Below, piece by piece: positions 8,382-18,033 of a DNA stretch of 36,861 bases. The position numbers were made by a program, and so were the translations under genes. This stretch comes from Alphaproteobacteria bacterium (lineage in GTDB: Bacteria; Pseudomonadota; Alphaproteobacteria; ATCC43930; CGMCC-115725): the NCBI GenBank assembly GCA_030042035.1, contig JASIAN010000195.1:1-36861 (forward strand). The letters are read 5' to 3'. The notes beneath the pieces were generated by a model. The model did no database searches. It saw only the letters and a list, made by a program, of their open reading frames with translations, and was not told where the DNA came from. Positions within the stretch are counted from its first letter, which is position 1. Each line of letters starts with the position of its first letter.

Positions 8382-9261
8382 ATTTCTGACCGTCGATGTC
8401 TTCACCGACCGCCGCTTCGGCGGCAATCCGCTGGCCGTCATCCCGCACGCCGATGGCTTGACGACGGCGCAAATGCAGGCGGTCGCCGGCGAGTTCAACC
8501 TGTCTGAAACGACCTTCGTGCTGCCGCCGCGCGATCCGGCTCATGCCGCCAAGGTGCGCATCTTTACGCCCAAATTCGAATTGCCGTTTGCCGGTCACCC
8601 GAATGTCGGAACCGCTTTTGTCGTCGGCAGGCAAGGTCCGCGGCGCGACCGGCTGATCTTCGAGGAAAAGGCGGGGCTGGTGGCGATCGAGCTGCTCGAT
8701 GCGGCGGGCGCGGTCGTCGGCGCGCGCCTGACGGCGCCACAACCGCTGCAGCGCGGCGACGATGACGTCTATGGCGACATCGTGGCGACGGCATGCGGAC
8801 TGGACATCGACGATATCGAGACCCGCCATCACATGCCCTGCATCGCCGGCTGCGGCACGCCGTTCGTCTTTGCCGAAGTGAAGAGCCGCGAGGCCCTCGC
8901 CCGCGCCGAGCCGCGCGCCGACGTGTTCGCGAAGCATTTCCCCGTCGCCGGCGCAACCGGCATTCATCTCTATCTGCGCGACGGCGCCGATGGCATCGAC
9001 ATCCGCGCGCGGATGTTCGCGCCGCTCTATGGCGTGCCGGAAGACCCCGCGACCGGCAGCGCCAACGTGGCGCTCGCCGGCCTCTTGGCGAGCCTGCGGC
9101 CGGAGGACGATCTCGACGTGCGCCTGCGCATCGCGCAGGGGATCGAGATGGGGCGCCCGAGCCTCATGGACGCCGAAGCCGACAAACGCGGCGGCCGGGT
9201 CGTCCAAACCCGCATCGGCGGGCGCTGCGTCGGGGTCATGCGCGGCACGATCGACATCTGA
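8371..9261 (+). CDS. PhzF-family isomerase/epimerase-like protein
   Basis: 296 residues with two similar halves of the diaminopimelate-epimerase-like fold. Family signatures visible are VDVFTDRRFGGNPLAVI at the start, FNLSETTFV with the catalytic Glu of PhzF, FELPFAGHPNVGTA, and EDPATGSANVAL near the end. PhzF isomerises trans-2,3-dihydro-3-hydroxyanthranilate in phenazine synthesis, but most family members, as here with no phenazine genes, have unknown substrates. ATG 8371 overlaps the thiD 3' end, implying translational coupling, and the next gene starts two bases after the stop. Function beyond family level is not assigned. Confidence 0.9.
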   Translation: MRLEFLTVDVFTDRRFGGNPLAVIPHADGLTTAQMQAVAGEFNLSETTFVLPPRDPAHAAKVRIFTPKFELPFAGHPNVGTAFVVGRQGPRRDRLIFEEKAGLVAIELLDAAGAVVGARLTAPQPLQRGDDDVYGDIVATACGLDIDDIETRHHMPCIAGCGTPFVFAEVKSREALARAEPRADVFAKHFPVAGATGIHLYLRDGADGIDIRARMFAPLYGVPEDPATGSANVALAGLLASLRPEDDLDVRLRIAQGIEMGRPSLMDAEADKRGGRVVQTRIGGRCVGVMRGTIDI

Positions 9262-9263
9262 CG

Positions 9264-9800
9264 ATGTTGACGCTCGACGGCGATTCGTCGCTGCTGCTGA
9301 TCATCGATTTCCAGGCGCGGCTCATGCCGGCGATCACCGGCGGCGCGGCGGTGACCGCGAATGCTCGCCGCCTGCTGCAAGCGGCCGAAATGCTCAACGT
9401 GCCGGCCCTGTTCACCGAGGAAAACGCGCACGGCCTCGGCCCGACCGTACCGGAACTCGCGTCGTTCGCCGTTGGCCGCACCGCCCATAAAATGAATTTC
9501 GACGCCTGCCGGGAACCTGGATTTCTGGACCGGCTCGGCGGCCGGCCGCAAATTGTCGTGACCGGCTGCGAGGCGCATGTCTGCGTATTGCAGACCACAC
9601 TTGGCTTGCTCGCCGCGGGAAAGCGCGTCTACCTCGTGCGCGATGCGGTCGGCTCGCGCGGCGCCGAAAGCAAGGAGACCGCGATCCGCCGCATCGAGCA
9701 GCACGGCGCGGACATCGTGACGACCGAGATGGTCGTATTCGAGTGGCTGGGCACCGCCGACAACCAATATTTTCGGGATGGGCTCAAACTGATCAAATGA
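9264..9800 (+). CDS. Isochorismatase-family cysteine hydrolase
   Basis: 178 residues of the isochorismatase-like (YcaC-type) fold. The catalytic triad is visible: Asp in LLIIDFQ, Lys in AHKMNF, and Cys in TGCEAHVCV, with the usual preceding cis-peptide region VVTGCEAHVC. Members hydrolyse amides, including nicotinamide, or isochorismate; the small size fits the broad YcaC/hydrolase group rather than a named enzyme. It is the last gene of the glmM-thiD-PhzF run, starting two bases after the upstream stop, and faces the S4 gene. Association with a PhzF-like gene recalls secondary-metabolite pathways, but there is no further support for that. Confidence 0.88.
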   Translation: MLTLDGDSSLLLIIDFQARLMPAITGGAAVTANARRLLQAAEMLNVPALFTEENAHGLGPTVPELASFAVGRTAHKMNFDACREPGFLDRLGGRPQIVVTGCEAHVCVLQTTLGLLAAGKRVYLVRDAVGSRGAESKETAIRRIEQHGADIVTTEMVVFEWLGTADNQYFRDGLKLIK

Positions 9801-9912
9801 CCCGAGCAGCAGCTCGTCGTGTGCGCCGGTTTGTGCCGCACGCTCGATGCTCGATGCAAAACCGTTCATGACAAAATTCAATGTGACGCGCGCTGGGCGG
9901 CAACAGCCGGTA

Positions 9913-10290
9913 TTACGGTAACTCGCTCGCTTCGAGCGGCTCGTCCACATCGAGCAGCGGCAGCCATTCCGGGCGCAGGTCGCGCAGGCGCAGCGCCGGC
10001 GCCAGTTCCTCGTAGAGCAGGCGCGCTTCGGCGGCGGGGCCGCGTCGCGCCCCGAGCGCCGCGACCCGCACCGTGCGCTGCCAGCCGCCCTGCGGCAACA
10101 TGACGATGTCGCCCACCCTGACCGCCTGATTGGCTTTGCCGACCGCGGCGCCGTTGAGCGTGACGGCACCCGCCGCGCACAGCCGGGCGGCAAGCGAGCG
10201 GCTCTTCGCAAAGCGGGCAAACCACAGCCACTGGTCGAGGCGGGCTTTGGCGCGCTCGGGTGCGGCGGCGCCCAATGGACGCAGAGTCAA
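9913..10290 (-). CDS. S4-domain RNA-binding protein, Hsp15 (HslR)-like
   Basis: 125 residues. The S4 domain runs from about 16 to 65: RLDQWLWFARFAKSRSLAARL, then VTLNGAAVGKANQAVRVGDIV, matching the Hsp15 family that binds ribosomal RNA and rescues stalled 50S-peptidyl-tRNA complexes. The C-terminal half is an acidic/arginine tail without a clear domain. The TTG start at 10290 overlaps the TGA stop of the upstream helicase gene (TTGA), so the two are translationally coupled. A helicase followed by an S4 protein is a recurring alphaproteobacterial arrangement, suggesting linked roles in RNA or ribosome handling. It is convergent with the isochorismatase-family gene. Confidence 0.85.
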   Translation of the reverse strand: MTLRPLGAAAPERAKARLDQWLWFARFAKSRSLAARLCAAGAVTLNGAAVGKANQAVRVGDIVMLPQGGWQRTVRVAALGARRGPAAEARLLYEELAPALRLRDLRPEWLPLLDVDEPLEASELP

Positions 10291-12809
10291 GCGAATTTCA
10301 CCTCCTTCAGCTTGGCGAAGGGATGGCCCTCGCGCGGTTTGCGCGTCGCCGCAACGCGTGGCTGCCGCCGCTTCGCGGCGACAAACAATTCCGCGCCGTC
10401 CTCAATGACCGCACGATAGCCGAGCGCCAGAAGCAGCCTGCGCGATTGGTCTGGCGCGACGCCGGCGAGCCCGGCGAGTTCGGAATCGGCGGCAAAGCGC
10501 CCGGCGCGGGCCCGTTGCCGCGCCGCCTGGGCCAGGCGTTCGAGCCCGTCCGGGCGCAGCGCGAGGCCACCCAGCACGCGGCGGCCGATTGCTGGATAGA
10601 ACGATGGCGGCACGTCAGGATCGATCGATACGGCTCTGCCGCGGCGTCGCGCGCCCGGCAGCGACGGCACGGCGCGGCCGTGATGCACGGCCCACAACAG
10701 CGCACGAAAGCGCACGGAATCGGCGCTCAGCAGCGGCTCAATATAAATCGTCTCGGTGCCAAAGCGCACGCCGAGCCGCGCCAGCGCCCGCCGGCTGTCG
10801 CGATCGAGCGATCCCGGCAGGATCGCGATATCGTCCGTCGCAAGGCAGCCGAGCGCATCGGCCAGCTGAAACGCGAGGCCGCGGGCCGCGCCAGCAAGCG
10901 GCAGCTGCTGCATCGCGAAGAGCGGCGCGAGGCGGCGCTCGATCTCACCCTTGACGAACAGAAAGAGGCGCTGGCGCACGTGTTCCTTCACCTCGCCGTC
11001 AAGGAAATCGCCGGCGCGTACCTCGACCCGCGGCGCTAGCACGCTCTCGCCGTCGGCGAGCCGCCCGACCACCGCGCCCCGCCACAACACACTGCCCGCG
11101 GGGTCGATCGCGAACGCATCGTCGCCGTCGGCGGCGAGGAGCCGCGCGCGTCCCGCGACTTCGCCGCGCAGCACGCGATTGGCAGCCGTCAAGAGCGTGC
11201 GAGCCGCCTCGCCGCCTACGGCATCCGGCACGAAGCGGAAGCCGTCGAGGCGGCCGACATAGCTGCCTTCGACCGTGACCTCGCCCCCCTTGTCGACCGC
11301 CGCGAAGAGTTCGCCGTCGCGTTCGAGATGGCGCACCAGAAACGCCGCGCGGCGATCGACAAAGCGCTGCGTGATGCGGTCGTGCAGGGCGTCCGACAGC
11401 CGGTCCTCGATGCCGCGGGCGCGCTCCTGCCAGTCGGTGGCGTTGTCGATCCAGTCCGGGCGGTGCGTGATGTACGTCCAGGTGCGGATGTGGGCGATCC
11501 GCGCCATCAGTGTGTCGATATCGCCGTCAAGCCGGTCAAGCTGTGCCATCTGCGCGCCGACCCAGGCGGTCGGCAGCCGTTCCTGCGGCCCCGTCAGATG
11601 CAGGAAGCAATGCGCGAGAAAACGCGCATGGCTGTCGCTCATGACCTTGCGGAAATCGGGGATCTGGCAGACCTCCCACAATAGCCGCACCGCCCCGGGA
11701 TTTGTCGTGCGCGCCGCGACCTCGGCATTGCGCGACAAGTGGCGCAATGCGCGGTGGTCGTCGGCATCGCGGATCTGCACGAGGCCGGGCTGCGACGGCC
11801 GCTCATCGAGGCTTTGCAACAGGGCGCCGATCGTCTCGAAGCGCAACCGCGTGTTGCGCCACGACAGCCGGGCCAACGGTTCGAAGCGGTGCTCCTCGAC
11901 CGCGGTGACGATCGCCGGGTCGAGCGGGCGCTCGTCGGCCGTCGTGCCGAATGTGCCGTCGGCCATATGGCGGCCGGCGCGCCCGGCGATCTGGGCGATC
12001 TCGGCCGCCGACAAGAGCCGCGGGCCGCGGCCGTCAAACTTGGCGAGCCGCGCGAATGCGACATGGTCCAAATCCATGTTGAGGCCCATACCGATCGCGT
12101 CGGTCGCAACGAGATAATCGACTTCGCCGGCCTGGAACATGCCGACTTGCGCGTTGCGGGCGCGTGGGCTCAAGGCGCCCATGACGACGGCGGTGCCGCC
12201 GCGCTGCCGGCGCACCAGTTCGGCGAGCGAAAAGACGTCCGCCAGGCTGAACGCGACGACGGCGCTCCGTCGCGGCAGCCGCGTCACCTTTTTGTGGCCG
12301 GTGTGGCGCAGCGTCGAGAAGCGCGGCCGCGTAACATATTCGGCATCGGGCACAAGGCGGCGCATCAGCGGGCGGATCGTATCAGCGCCCAAAAACATCG
12401 TCTCGCTGAGGCCGCGCGCATGCAGGAGCCGCGCGGTGAACACGTGGCCGCGTTCGGGGTCGGCGCAGAGCTGGATTTCATCGACCGCAAGAAACTCGAC
12501 CGGGCGGTCGAGCGGCATCGATTCGACCGTACAGACGAAATACGAGGGATTGGGCGGCAGGATTTTTTCTTCGCCGGTGATCAGCGCCACCGCGCGTGCG
12601 CCTTTCAGCCGCACGACCCGGTCGTAGTTCTCGCGCGCCAGGAGGCGCAGCGGAAAGCCGATCATGCCCGACTGGTGATCGAGCATGCGTTCGATCGCAA
12701 GATGCGTCTTGCCGGTGTTGGTGGGTCCCAGAACCGCGACGAGCCGCGGCGCCCGGCGGCCGGATGGAGAATAGGAGAAAGCGCGCGGTCCGGAACGGAG
12801 CGTGGCCAT
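10287..12809 (-). CDS. SUV3-like superfamily 2 ATP-dependent RNA helicase
   Basis: 840 residues. The helicase core holds Walker A GPTNTGKT (28-35), the DEIQ box VDEIQLCAD (DEIQ 109-112), a second RecA domain with MGALSPRARN and ATDAIGMGLNMDLDHV, and motif VI QIAGRAGRH. This is the pattern of mitochondrial SUV3 and its alphaproteobacterial relatives, which unwind RNA and assist RNA turnover. The C-terminal ~400 residues, about 430-840, are a long Arg/Ala-rich extension without a motif I can name; the very end (ATRKPREGHPFAKLKEVKFA) is a conserved-looking basic tail. ATG 12809 with TTTAGG upstream gives the expected N-terminus; the frame stays open further upstream, but that stretch overlaps the divergent promoter region and is not protein-like. 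Confidence 0.9.
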   Translation of the reverse strand: MATLRSGPRAFSYSPSGRRAPRLVAVLGPTNTGKTHLAIERMLDHQSGMIGFPLRLLARENYDRVVRLKGARAVALITGEEKILPPNPSYFVCTVESMPLDRPVEFLAVDEIQLCADPERGHVFTARLLHARGLSETMFLGADTIRPLMRRLVPDAEYVTRPRFSTLRHTGHKKVTRLPRRSAVVAFSLADVFSLAELVRRQRGGTAVVMGALSPRARNAQVGMFQAGEVDYLVATDAIGMGLNMDLDHVAFARLAKFDGRGPRLLSAAEIAQIAGRAGRHMADGTFGTTADERPLDPAIVTAVEEHRFEPLARLSWRNTRLRFETIGALLQSLDERPSQPGLVQIRDADDHRALRHLSRNAEVAARTTNPGAVRLLWEVCQIPDFRKVMSDSHARFLAHCFLHLTGPQERLPTAWVGAQMAQLDRLDGDIDTLMARIAHIRTWTYITHRPDWIDNATDWQERARGIEDRLSDALHDRITQRFVDRRAAFLVRHLERDGELFAAVDKGGEVTVEGSYVGRLDGFRFVPDAVGGEAARTLLTAANRVLRGEVAGRARLLAADGDDAFAIDPAGSVLWRGAVVGRLADGESVLAPRVEVRAGDFLDGEVKEHVRQRLFLFVKGEIERRLAPLFAMQQLPLAGAARGLAFQLADALGCLATDDIAILPGSLDRDSRRALARLGVRFGTETIYIEPLLSADSVRFRALLWAVHHGRAVPSLPGARRRGRAVSIDPDVPPSFYPAIGRRVLGGLALRPDGLERLAQAARQRARAGRFAADSELAGLAGVAPDQSRRLLLALGYRAVIEDGAELFVAAKRRQPRVAATRKPREGHPFAKLKEVKFA

Positions 12810-12901
12810 GCACCTAAAGTGCGTTGCCGCCGCGCTCACGGCAAGAGCCGAGACGCCGCGGTCGAGCGCGGAGCTTTTCCGCCGCCGCGCCCGCGCCGGT
12901 G

Positions 12902-12907
12902 TATAAT
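12902..12907 (+). promoter_or_regulatory. Possible -10 element for SDR-Rieske operon
   Basis: TATAAT stands alone in very GC-rich DNA in the 166-base divergent spacer, 68 bases before the SDR start. No convincing -35 is present 16-18 bases upstream, so the call is tentative. Confidence 0.3.
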
Positions 12908-12975
12908 GCCGGCCGCGACAACGCGCCGCGGCGACCGGTGCTAAAGTCGGCGGGCGTATCAATAGGAGGCTGCGC

Positions 12976-13787
<812 letters not shown>

Positions 13788-13791
<4 letters not shown>

Positions 13792-15068
13792 CGATGATCC
13801 GCGACACCAACGGGCTGGTCGATAGCGAGCAGGGCCTTGTCAGCCGCCGCGTCTTTATCGAGCCCGACATCTACGAGCAGGAACTCGAGCAGATTTTCGC
13901 GCGCTGCTGGCTGTTTTTGTGTCACGACAGCCAGATCCCGCTGCCCGGCGATTTCTTCTCGACCTGGATGGGCGAAGACCCGGTGCTGGTCGTGCGCGAC
14001 AGCGGCGGCACGGTGCACGCCTTCCTCAATGTCTGCCGCCATCGCGGCAACCGCCTGTGCCGCGCCGATCACGGCAACGCCGCCAGCTTCACGTGCGCCT
14101 ACCACGGCTGGACCTACACGAACGACGGCCGATTATCGGGCGTGCCGTATCTGAAGGAGGCCTACCACAACGAACTCGACCGCAACCAATGGGGCCTCGT
14201 GCCGGTCGCGCAATTGGATCAATACAAGGGCCTGTGGTTTGCGACATTCGACGCGCAAGCGCCGCCGCTGCGAGACTATCTCGGCGAGATGGCGTGGTAT
14301 CTCGACACCTTTTTCGACCGTCGCGACGGCGGCATCGAATTCATCGGCGGCACCCACAAATGGATCATGCCGTGCAACTGGAAATTCCCGGCCGAGAATT
14401 TCGCCGGTGACGGCTATCACGTGCATTGGAGCCATCTGTCGGCGGTGCAGACTGGCTCGGGCGGCGATTTCCGCACCCGGCCGGATGACGCCGGCCGCGC
14501 GATGTCGCCGGGCAACGGCCACAGCGTCATGTTCGCCGGTCCTGAGATGCCCGCCGACATGCCCGACCCTGCCGTCCTCGCCTATGAGGAGCGGATCAAG
14601 CCGGAATTACAGCGCCGGCTCGGCCCGCGCATCGCGCTCGGGAAACCGGTCGCCGGCACCGTGTTTCCGAACCTGTCGATCCTGCGGCCGACCTCGCGCA
14701 CGCTGCGCGTCTGGCATCCGCGCGGCCCCGACAAGACCGAGTGCTGGGCCTTTGTCTATGTCGACAAGGCGGCGCCACCGGAGGTGAAGAAGGCGATCCG
14801 GCTGGCCGGCGCGCGTGTATTTGGCCCGGGCGGCACGTTCGAACAGGACGATATGGACAACTGGCAGGGCTGCACCGAGACCGGCCGCGGCATCGTCGCG
14901 CGGCGCTATCCCCTGAGCTACCAGATGGGCCTCGGGCGCGAGACGTTCGATCCCGAGCGCGGCGCCGTCACCAGCGACTACCGCTACAGCGAAGCGAACC
15001 ACCGCGGCTTCTATCGCCGCTGGGCCGAACTGATGGCGGCCTCCAGCTGGGCCGACCTCGCGACGTGA
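13788..15068 (+). CDS. Rieske non-heme iron oxygenase, alpha subunit
   Basis: 426 residues. The Rieske 2Fe-2S motif is CRHRGNRL (Cys83, His85) and CAYHGW (Cys103, His106). The catalytic domain shows NWKFPAENFAGDGYHVHWSH with the bridging Asp208 and iron ligands His211 and His216; a third ligand is likely Asp354 or 355 in FEQDDMDNW. This is the aromatic ring-hydroxylating dioxygenase alpha-subunit pattern. A beta subunit, ferredoxin and reductase are not encoded nearby, so the enzyme either works as an alpha-only oligomer or borrows partners. It begins at ATG 13788 within the preceding dehydrogenase's stop, implying that the two products act in sequence: ring dihydroxylation, then rearomatisation. 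Confidence 0.9.
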
Positions 15069-15202
15069 CGCTTGACGGGCAGGCGTCGGGCGGCGTGCCG
15101 GCGGCGGCCGGAACGGCGGCCAATGCGCGATGCCTCGTCAAGCATCGCGACAACGCCAGCGCTGCCGGGCTTGCCATCCGATGAAATCACTCACGTCCAT
15201 GC

Positions 15203-15229
15203 TTGACAATTGCTGATAATTATGATAAT
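15203..15229 (+). promoter_or_regulatory. Candidate promoter and repeat upstream of ku
   Basis: A perfect -35 TTGACA (15203-15208, in CTTGACA) precedes AT-rich DNA with GATAAT at 15224-15229, a 15-base spacer that is slightly short. TGATAAT occurs twice, at 15213-15219 and 15223-15229, exactly one helical turn apart, which could be an operator. The rest of the 293-base gap after the Rieske gene holds only a small stem-loop (15127-15148). Confidence 0.45.
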
Positions 15230-15361
15230 AGCATTGCTTATTTCGATATAACCGCAGAGCCGCATGGCGACCGCGCGCAGCGCGGGCACGCATCCCCTTC
15301 GCGATGGCGGAACCCACGGTTCGGCGGTATTGTTCGAATTAGAAAGAGATCGGAGCCGTCG

Positions 15362-16327
15362 ATGCCCGTCCCTGCGCGACCGTATTGGACCGGGTTTCTG
15401 AAATTGTCGCTGGTGACGATCGGCGTCCGCCTCTACACCGCGACGAGCGAGCGCGATCGCGTGCGCTTTCACCAGATTCACGCGCCCTCGGGCGAACGGG
15501 TGCGCCAGCAGCTCGTCGTGCCCGGCATCGGGCCGGTTGAGCGCGATGACATCGTCAAGGGCTACGAATACGAAAAGGGCTGCTACATCACCGTCGATCC
15601 CGACGACGTGAAGCGCCTCAAGCTCGACACAACCGACACGATCGACATCGTCGAATTCGTCGAACAGATCGACCCGATTTATTTCGATCAGCCGTATTAC
15701 CTGGTGCCCGACGGCAGCGTCGCCGAGGAGGGCTATCGCGTCATTCGCGAAGCCTTGGCGCAGAGCGGCAAGATCGCGGTCGGCCGCGTCGTCATCAACG
15801 GCCAGGAGCGGACGCTGGCGATCCGGCCGCTCGGCACCGGCCTTCTCGGCAATGCGGTGCGCTATGCCGACGAGGTGCGCCGGCCTGAGGATTATTTCGC
15901 CGGCATCGCCGCCGATGCGGTCGATGACGATCAGCTGGCGATCATGGACCAGATCATCCGGCGCAAGACGCGGGCGTTCGATCCCGCCGAGTTCACCGAC
16001 CGCTATCAGGTCGCGCTGCGTGAATTGATCAACGAGAAGCTGGCCGGCAAGGTGCCGACGCCGGAACCGGAACGCCGCCCGGCCCAGGTGATCAACCTGA
16101 TGGATGCGCTGAAGCGCAGCCTCGCCGAGGCCGAAGCCGCGCCGGCAGGCAAGCCGGAAGCGCCGGCGGCGAAGGCTGCCGGCCGCGGCCGGAAGGCTGC
16201 TGCGCCGACCGGTCAGCGCAGCCTCTTGCTTCCGGTGTCAGGCGGCCGCGGCAAGGCGGGGGAGCAGAAACCGGCAGCCAAGCCGGTGGCAGAGCCGGCT
16301 GCGCCGCGGCGCCGCAAGCGGGCGTGA
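15362..16327 (+). CDS. ku: Bacterial Ku, non-homologous end-joining DNA-end-binding protein
   Basis: 321 residues. The Ku beta-barrel core covers about 1-260: PYWTGFLKLSLVTIGVRLY, FHQIHAPSGERVRQQLVV, YEYEKGCYITVDPDD, FVEQIDPIYFDQPYYLVPD and DRYQVALRELINEKLAGK are all family hallmarks. It forms a homodimeric ring on double-strand ends and recruits LigD. The last ~60 residues are a low-complexity Ala/Pro/Lys/Arg tail (ending PRRRKRA), like the basic tails of some bacterial Ku proteins that aid DNA binding. LigD is not in the window. ATG 15362 has GGAG six bases upstream. A strong-looking promoter lies about 130-160 bases ahead, in AT-rich DNA, so ku is probably transcribed on its own. Confidence 0.95.
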   Translation: MPVPARPYWTGFLKLSLVTIGVRLYTATSERDRVRFHQIHAPSGERVRQQLVVPGIGPVERDDIVKGYEYEKGCYITVDPDDVKRLKLDTTDTIDIVEFVEQIDPIYFDQPYYLVPDGSVAEEGYRVIREALAQSGKIAVGRVVINGQERTLAIRPLGTGLLGNAVRYADEVRRPEDYFAGIAADAVDDDQLAIMDQIIRRKTRAFDPAEFTDRYQVALRELINEKLAGKVPTPEPERRPAQVINLMDALKRSLAEAEAAPAGKPEAPAAKAAGRGRKAAAPTGQRSLLLPVSGGRGKAGEQKPAAKPVAEPAAPRRRKRA

Positions 16328-16370
16328 CGCCGGCAGCGGCCTGTCGAGCCGCCGGGCGCGCAGCGCGATA

Positions 16371-17552
16371 ATGCGGTATTCCCCGCTGACGGAGCGCCTC
16401 GCCGGCCACGGCGCCGGTGCCTGGAGCATCGGCGACCGGGCGCGCCGGCTGCGCGCCGCGGGGCGCGATGTCATCGTGCTGACCGTCGGCGACCCCGACC
16501 AGGAACCGCCGGCGCCGCTGATCGATGCGACGATCGCGGCGCTGCGTGCGGGCCGCACCGGCTATGCGCCGATCCTCGGCCATGCGGCTTTGCGCGAGGC
16601 GATCGCGGCGCGCCACGCCCGCCGCTCGGGCCAGCCGTGCACGGCCGATAATGTCACGGTCGCGCCGGGCGCTCAGGGCGGGCTGTTCTGCGCGCTGTTG
16701 TGCCTCGCCGGGCCGGGCGACGAGGTTGTCGTGCTGGAGCCGACCTATGCCACCTATGCCGGCGTTGCCGCCGCCGCCGGCGCCCGCCTGGTGCCGGCGG
16801 CGCTCGATCCGGCGCACGGCTTTCATCCCGACCCCGCCCGCATCGCCGCCGCGATCACGCCGCGCACCCGCATCTTATGGATCAACACGCCGCACAACCC
16901 GACCGGCGCCGTCTTCACACACGATGAGATGGCGGCGATCGCCGAGTTGTGCCGTCGGCACGATCTGTGGCTGTTGTCGGACGAGGTCTACGAAGACCTG
17001 GCGTTTGCCCGGCCGCATATCGGCGCCTGGTCGCTCACCGATATGGCGGAGCGCACCGTCGTCGTCTCCTCGTTGTCGAAATCGCACGCCGTGCCGGCAT
17101 TTCGGCTCGGCTGGATCATCGGACCGCCGCCGCTTGCCGGGCATCTGTTCCGTCTGCTGCTCAGCATGACGTATGGCAGCCCGGATTTCATCCAGGCCGG
17201 CGCGCTGGCCGCATTCGCGGCCGATCTTGATGAGGTGGCGAGCCTGCGCGCCGATTACGCGCGCCGCGCCCGCCTCGTCGCCGAGCTGCTGGCGGACGCG
17301 CCGAATTGTCGCGTCGTCCCGCCGGAGGGCGGCATGTTCGTGCTGCTCGACATCCGGCCGAGCGGCCTCGCGGCGCCCGAATTCGCCGAGCGCCTGCTGG
17401 AATCCGAAGGGGTCGCGGTCCTCGCCTGCGACGGTTTCGGGGCGAGCGCCGTGGGGCATCTGCGGATTGCGTTGAGTGTCGCCGACGCGCGCCTCGCCGA
17501 GGCCGGCCGCCGCATCGTCCGCTTCGCCCGCGGCCTCGCTGCCGGCGCCTGA
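16371..17552 (+). CDS. PLP-dependent class I/II aminotransferase, AruH-like
   Basis: 393 residues of fold-type I aminotransferase. The PLP lysine is Lys237 in SSLSKSHAVPAFRLGW, with Asp204 in LLSDEVYEDL, the substrate motif NTPHNPTGA and a late arginine region. MRYSPLTERLAGHGAGAWSI, LTVGDPD, YAPILGHAALREAIA, SKSHA and YGSPDFIQ strongly recall arginine:pyruvate transaminase AruH of the Pseudomonas arginine transaminase pathway. That assignment rests on remembered similarity, and related aspartate or aromatic aminotransferases remain possible. The other transaminase-pathway genes (aruI, kauB) are not seen. It starts 43 bases after ku, so read-through is possible although the functions are unrelated. 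Confidence 0.85.
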   Translation: MRYSPLTERLAGHGAGAWSIGDRARRLRAAGRDVIVLTVGDPDQEPPAPLIDATIAALRAGRTGYAPILGHAALREAIAARHARRSGQPCTADNVTVAPGAQGGLFCALLCLAGPGDEVVVLEPTYATYAGVAAAAGARLVPAALDPAHGFHPDPARIAAAITPRTRILWINTPHNPTGAVFTHDEMAAIAELCRRHDLWLLSDEVYEDLAFARPHIGAWSLTDMAERTVVVSSLSKSHAVPAFRLGWIIGPPPLAGHLFRLLLSMTYGSPDFIQAGALAAFAADLDEVASLRADYARRARLVAELLADAPNCRVVPPEGGMFVLLDIRPSGLAAPEFAERLLESEGVAVLACDGFGASAVGHLRIALSVADARLAEAGRRIVRFARGLAAGA

Positions 17553-17634
17553 ACCCGCCTCGCCAGTCGCTGGCGGCCGTGCGACAGTGGGCCCGCGGCA
17601 ACCCGCCGGTGATAAAAGGGTCAGGAGGTGAGGC

Positions 17635-18030
17635 ATGGCTGACGACGACGCGCTGTTCAACAAGGGGATGCCGATCCGGCGCGCGGTGCTTGGCCCCGAC
17701 TACGTCGATGCGTCAATGGCGCGGGCCGACGAGTTCATGATGTCGTTCCAGCGGGCGACGACCGCCTGGGCCTGGGGCTGGGCGTGGGGCGACGCGACGC
17801 TCGACCGCAAGACGCGCAGCCTGATGAACCTGGCGATGCTGACTGCGCTCAACCGCGCGCCGGAGATCAAGCTGCATGTGAAGGGCGCGCTCAACAACGG
17901 CGTCACGGTCGCGGAGATCAAAGCTGCGCTGCTGCACGCGACCGCCTATTGCGGTATCCCGGCCGGGCTCGACGCATTCCGCGCCGCGCACGAGGTGCTG
18001 GTCGCAGAAGGCGCGCTGCCGAAGCGCTGA
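17635..18030 (+). CDS. Carboxymuconolactone decarboxylase family, PcaC-like
   Basis: 131 residues, the usual size of PcaC. Seen are LDRKTRSLMNLAMLTALNR, the proton-relay His region EIKLHVKGALNNGVT, and LLHATAYCGIPAGLDAF, the pattern of 4-carboxymuconolactone decarboxylases in the protocatechuate branch of the beta-ketoadipate pathway. These give beta-ketoadipate enol-lactone. The family also contains AhpD-like peroxidases, but the CxxC of those is absent. A near-perfect AGGAGGTGA (17623-17631) lies directly ahead of ATG 17635. Other pca genes are not nearby, so the role in protocatechuate breakdown is inferred from the protein alone. It converges with the class V aminotransferase three bases downstream. 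Confidence 0.85.
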   Translation: MADDDALFNKGMPIRRAVLGPDYVDASMARADEFMMSFQRATTAWAWGWAWGDATLDRKTRSLMNLAMLTALNRAPEIKLHVKGALNNGVTVAEIKAALLHATAYCGIPAGLDAFRAAHEVLVAEGALPKR

Positions 18031-18033
18031 GGT

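Noticed and set aside
8371-9800. Phenazine biosynthesis locus
   Set aside because: Only a PhzF-family and an isochorismatase-family gene are present; no phzA/B, E, D or G genes, so these are generic family members.
15203-15240. Fur-box-like reading of the TGATAAT repeats
   Set aside because: Two GATAAT words resemble the enteric Fur consensus, but the third unit and symmetry are poor and alphaproteobacterial iron regulators use other motifs.
15191-15481. Reverse-strand frame over the ku promoter
   Set aside because: Crosses the ku start and has no protein-like features.
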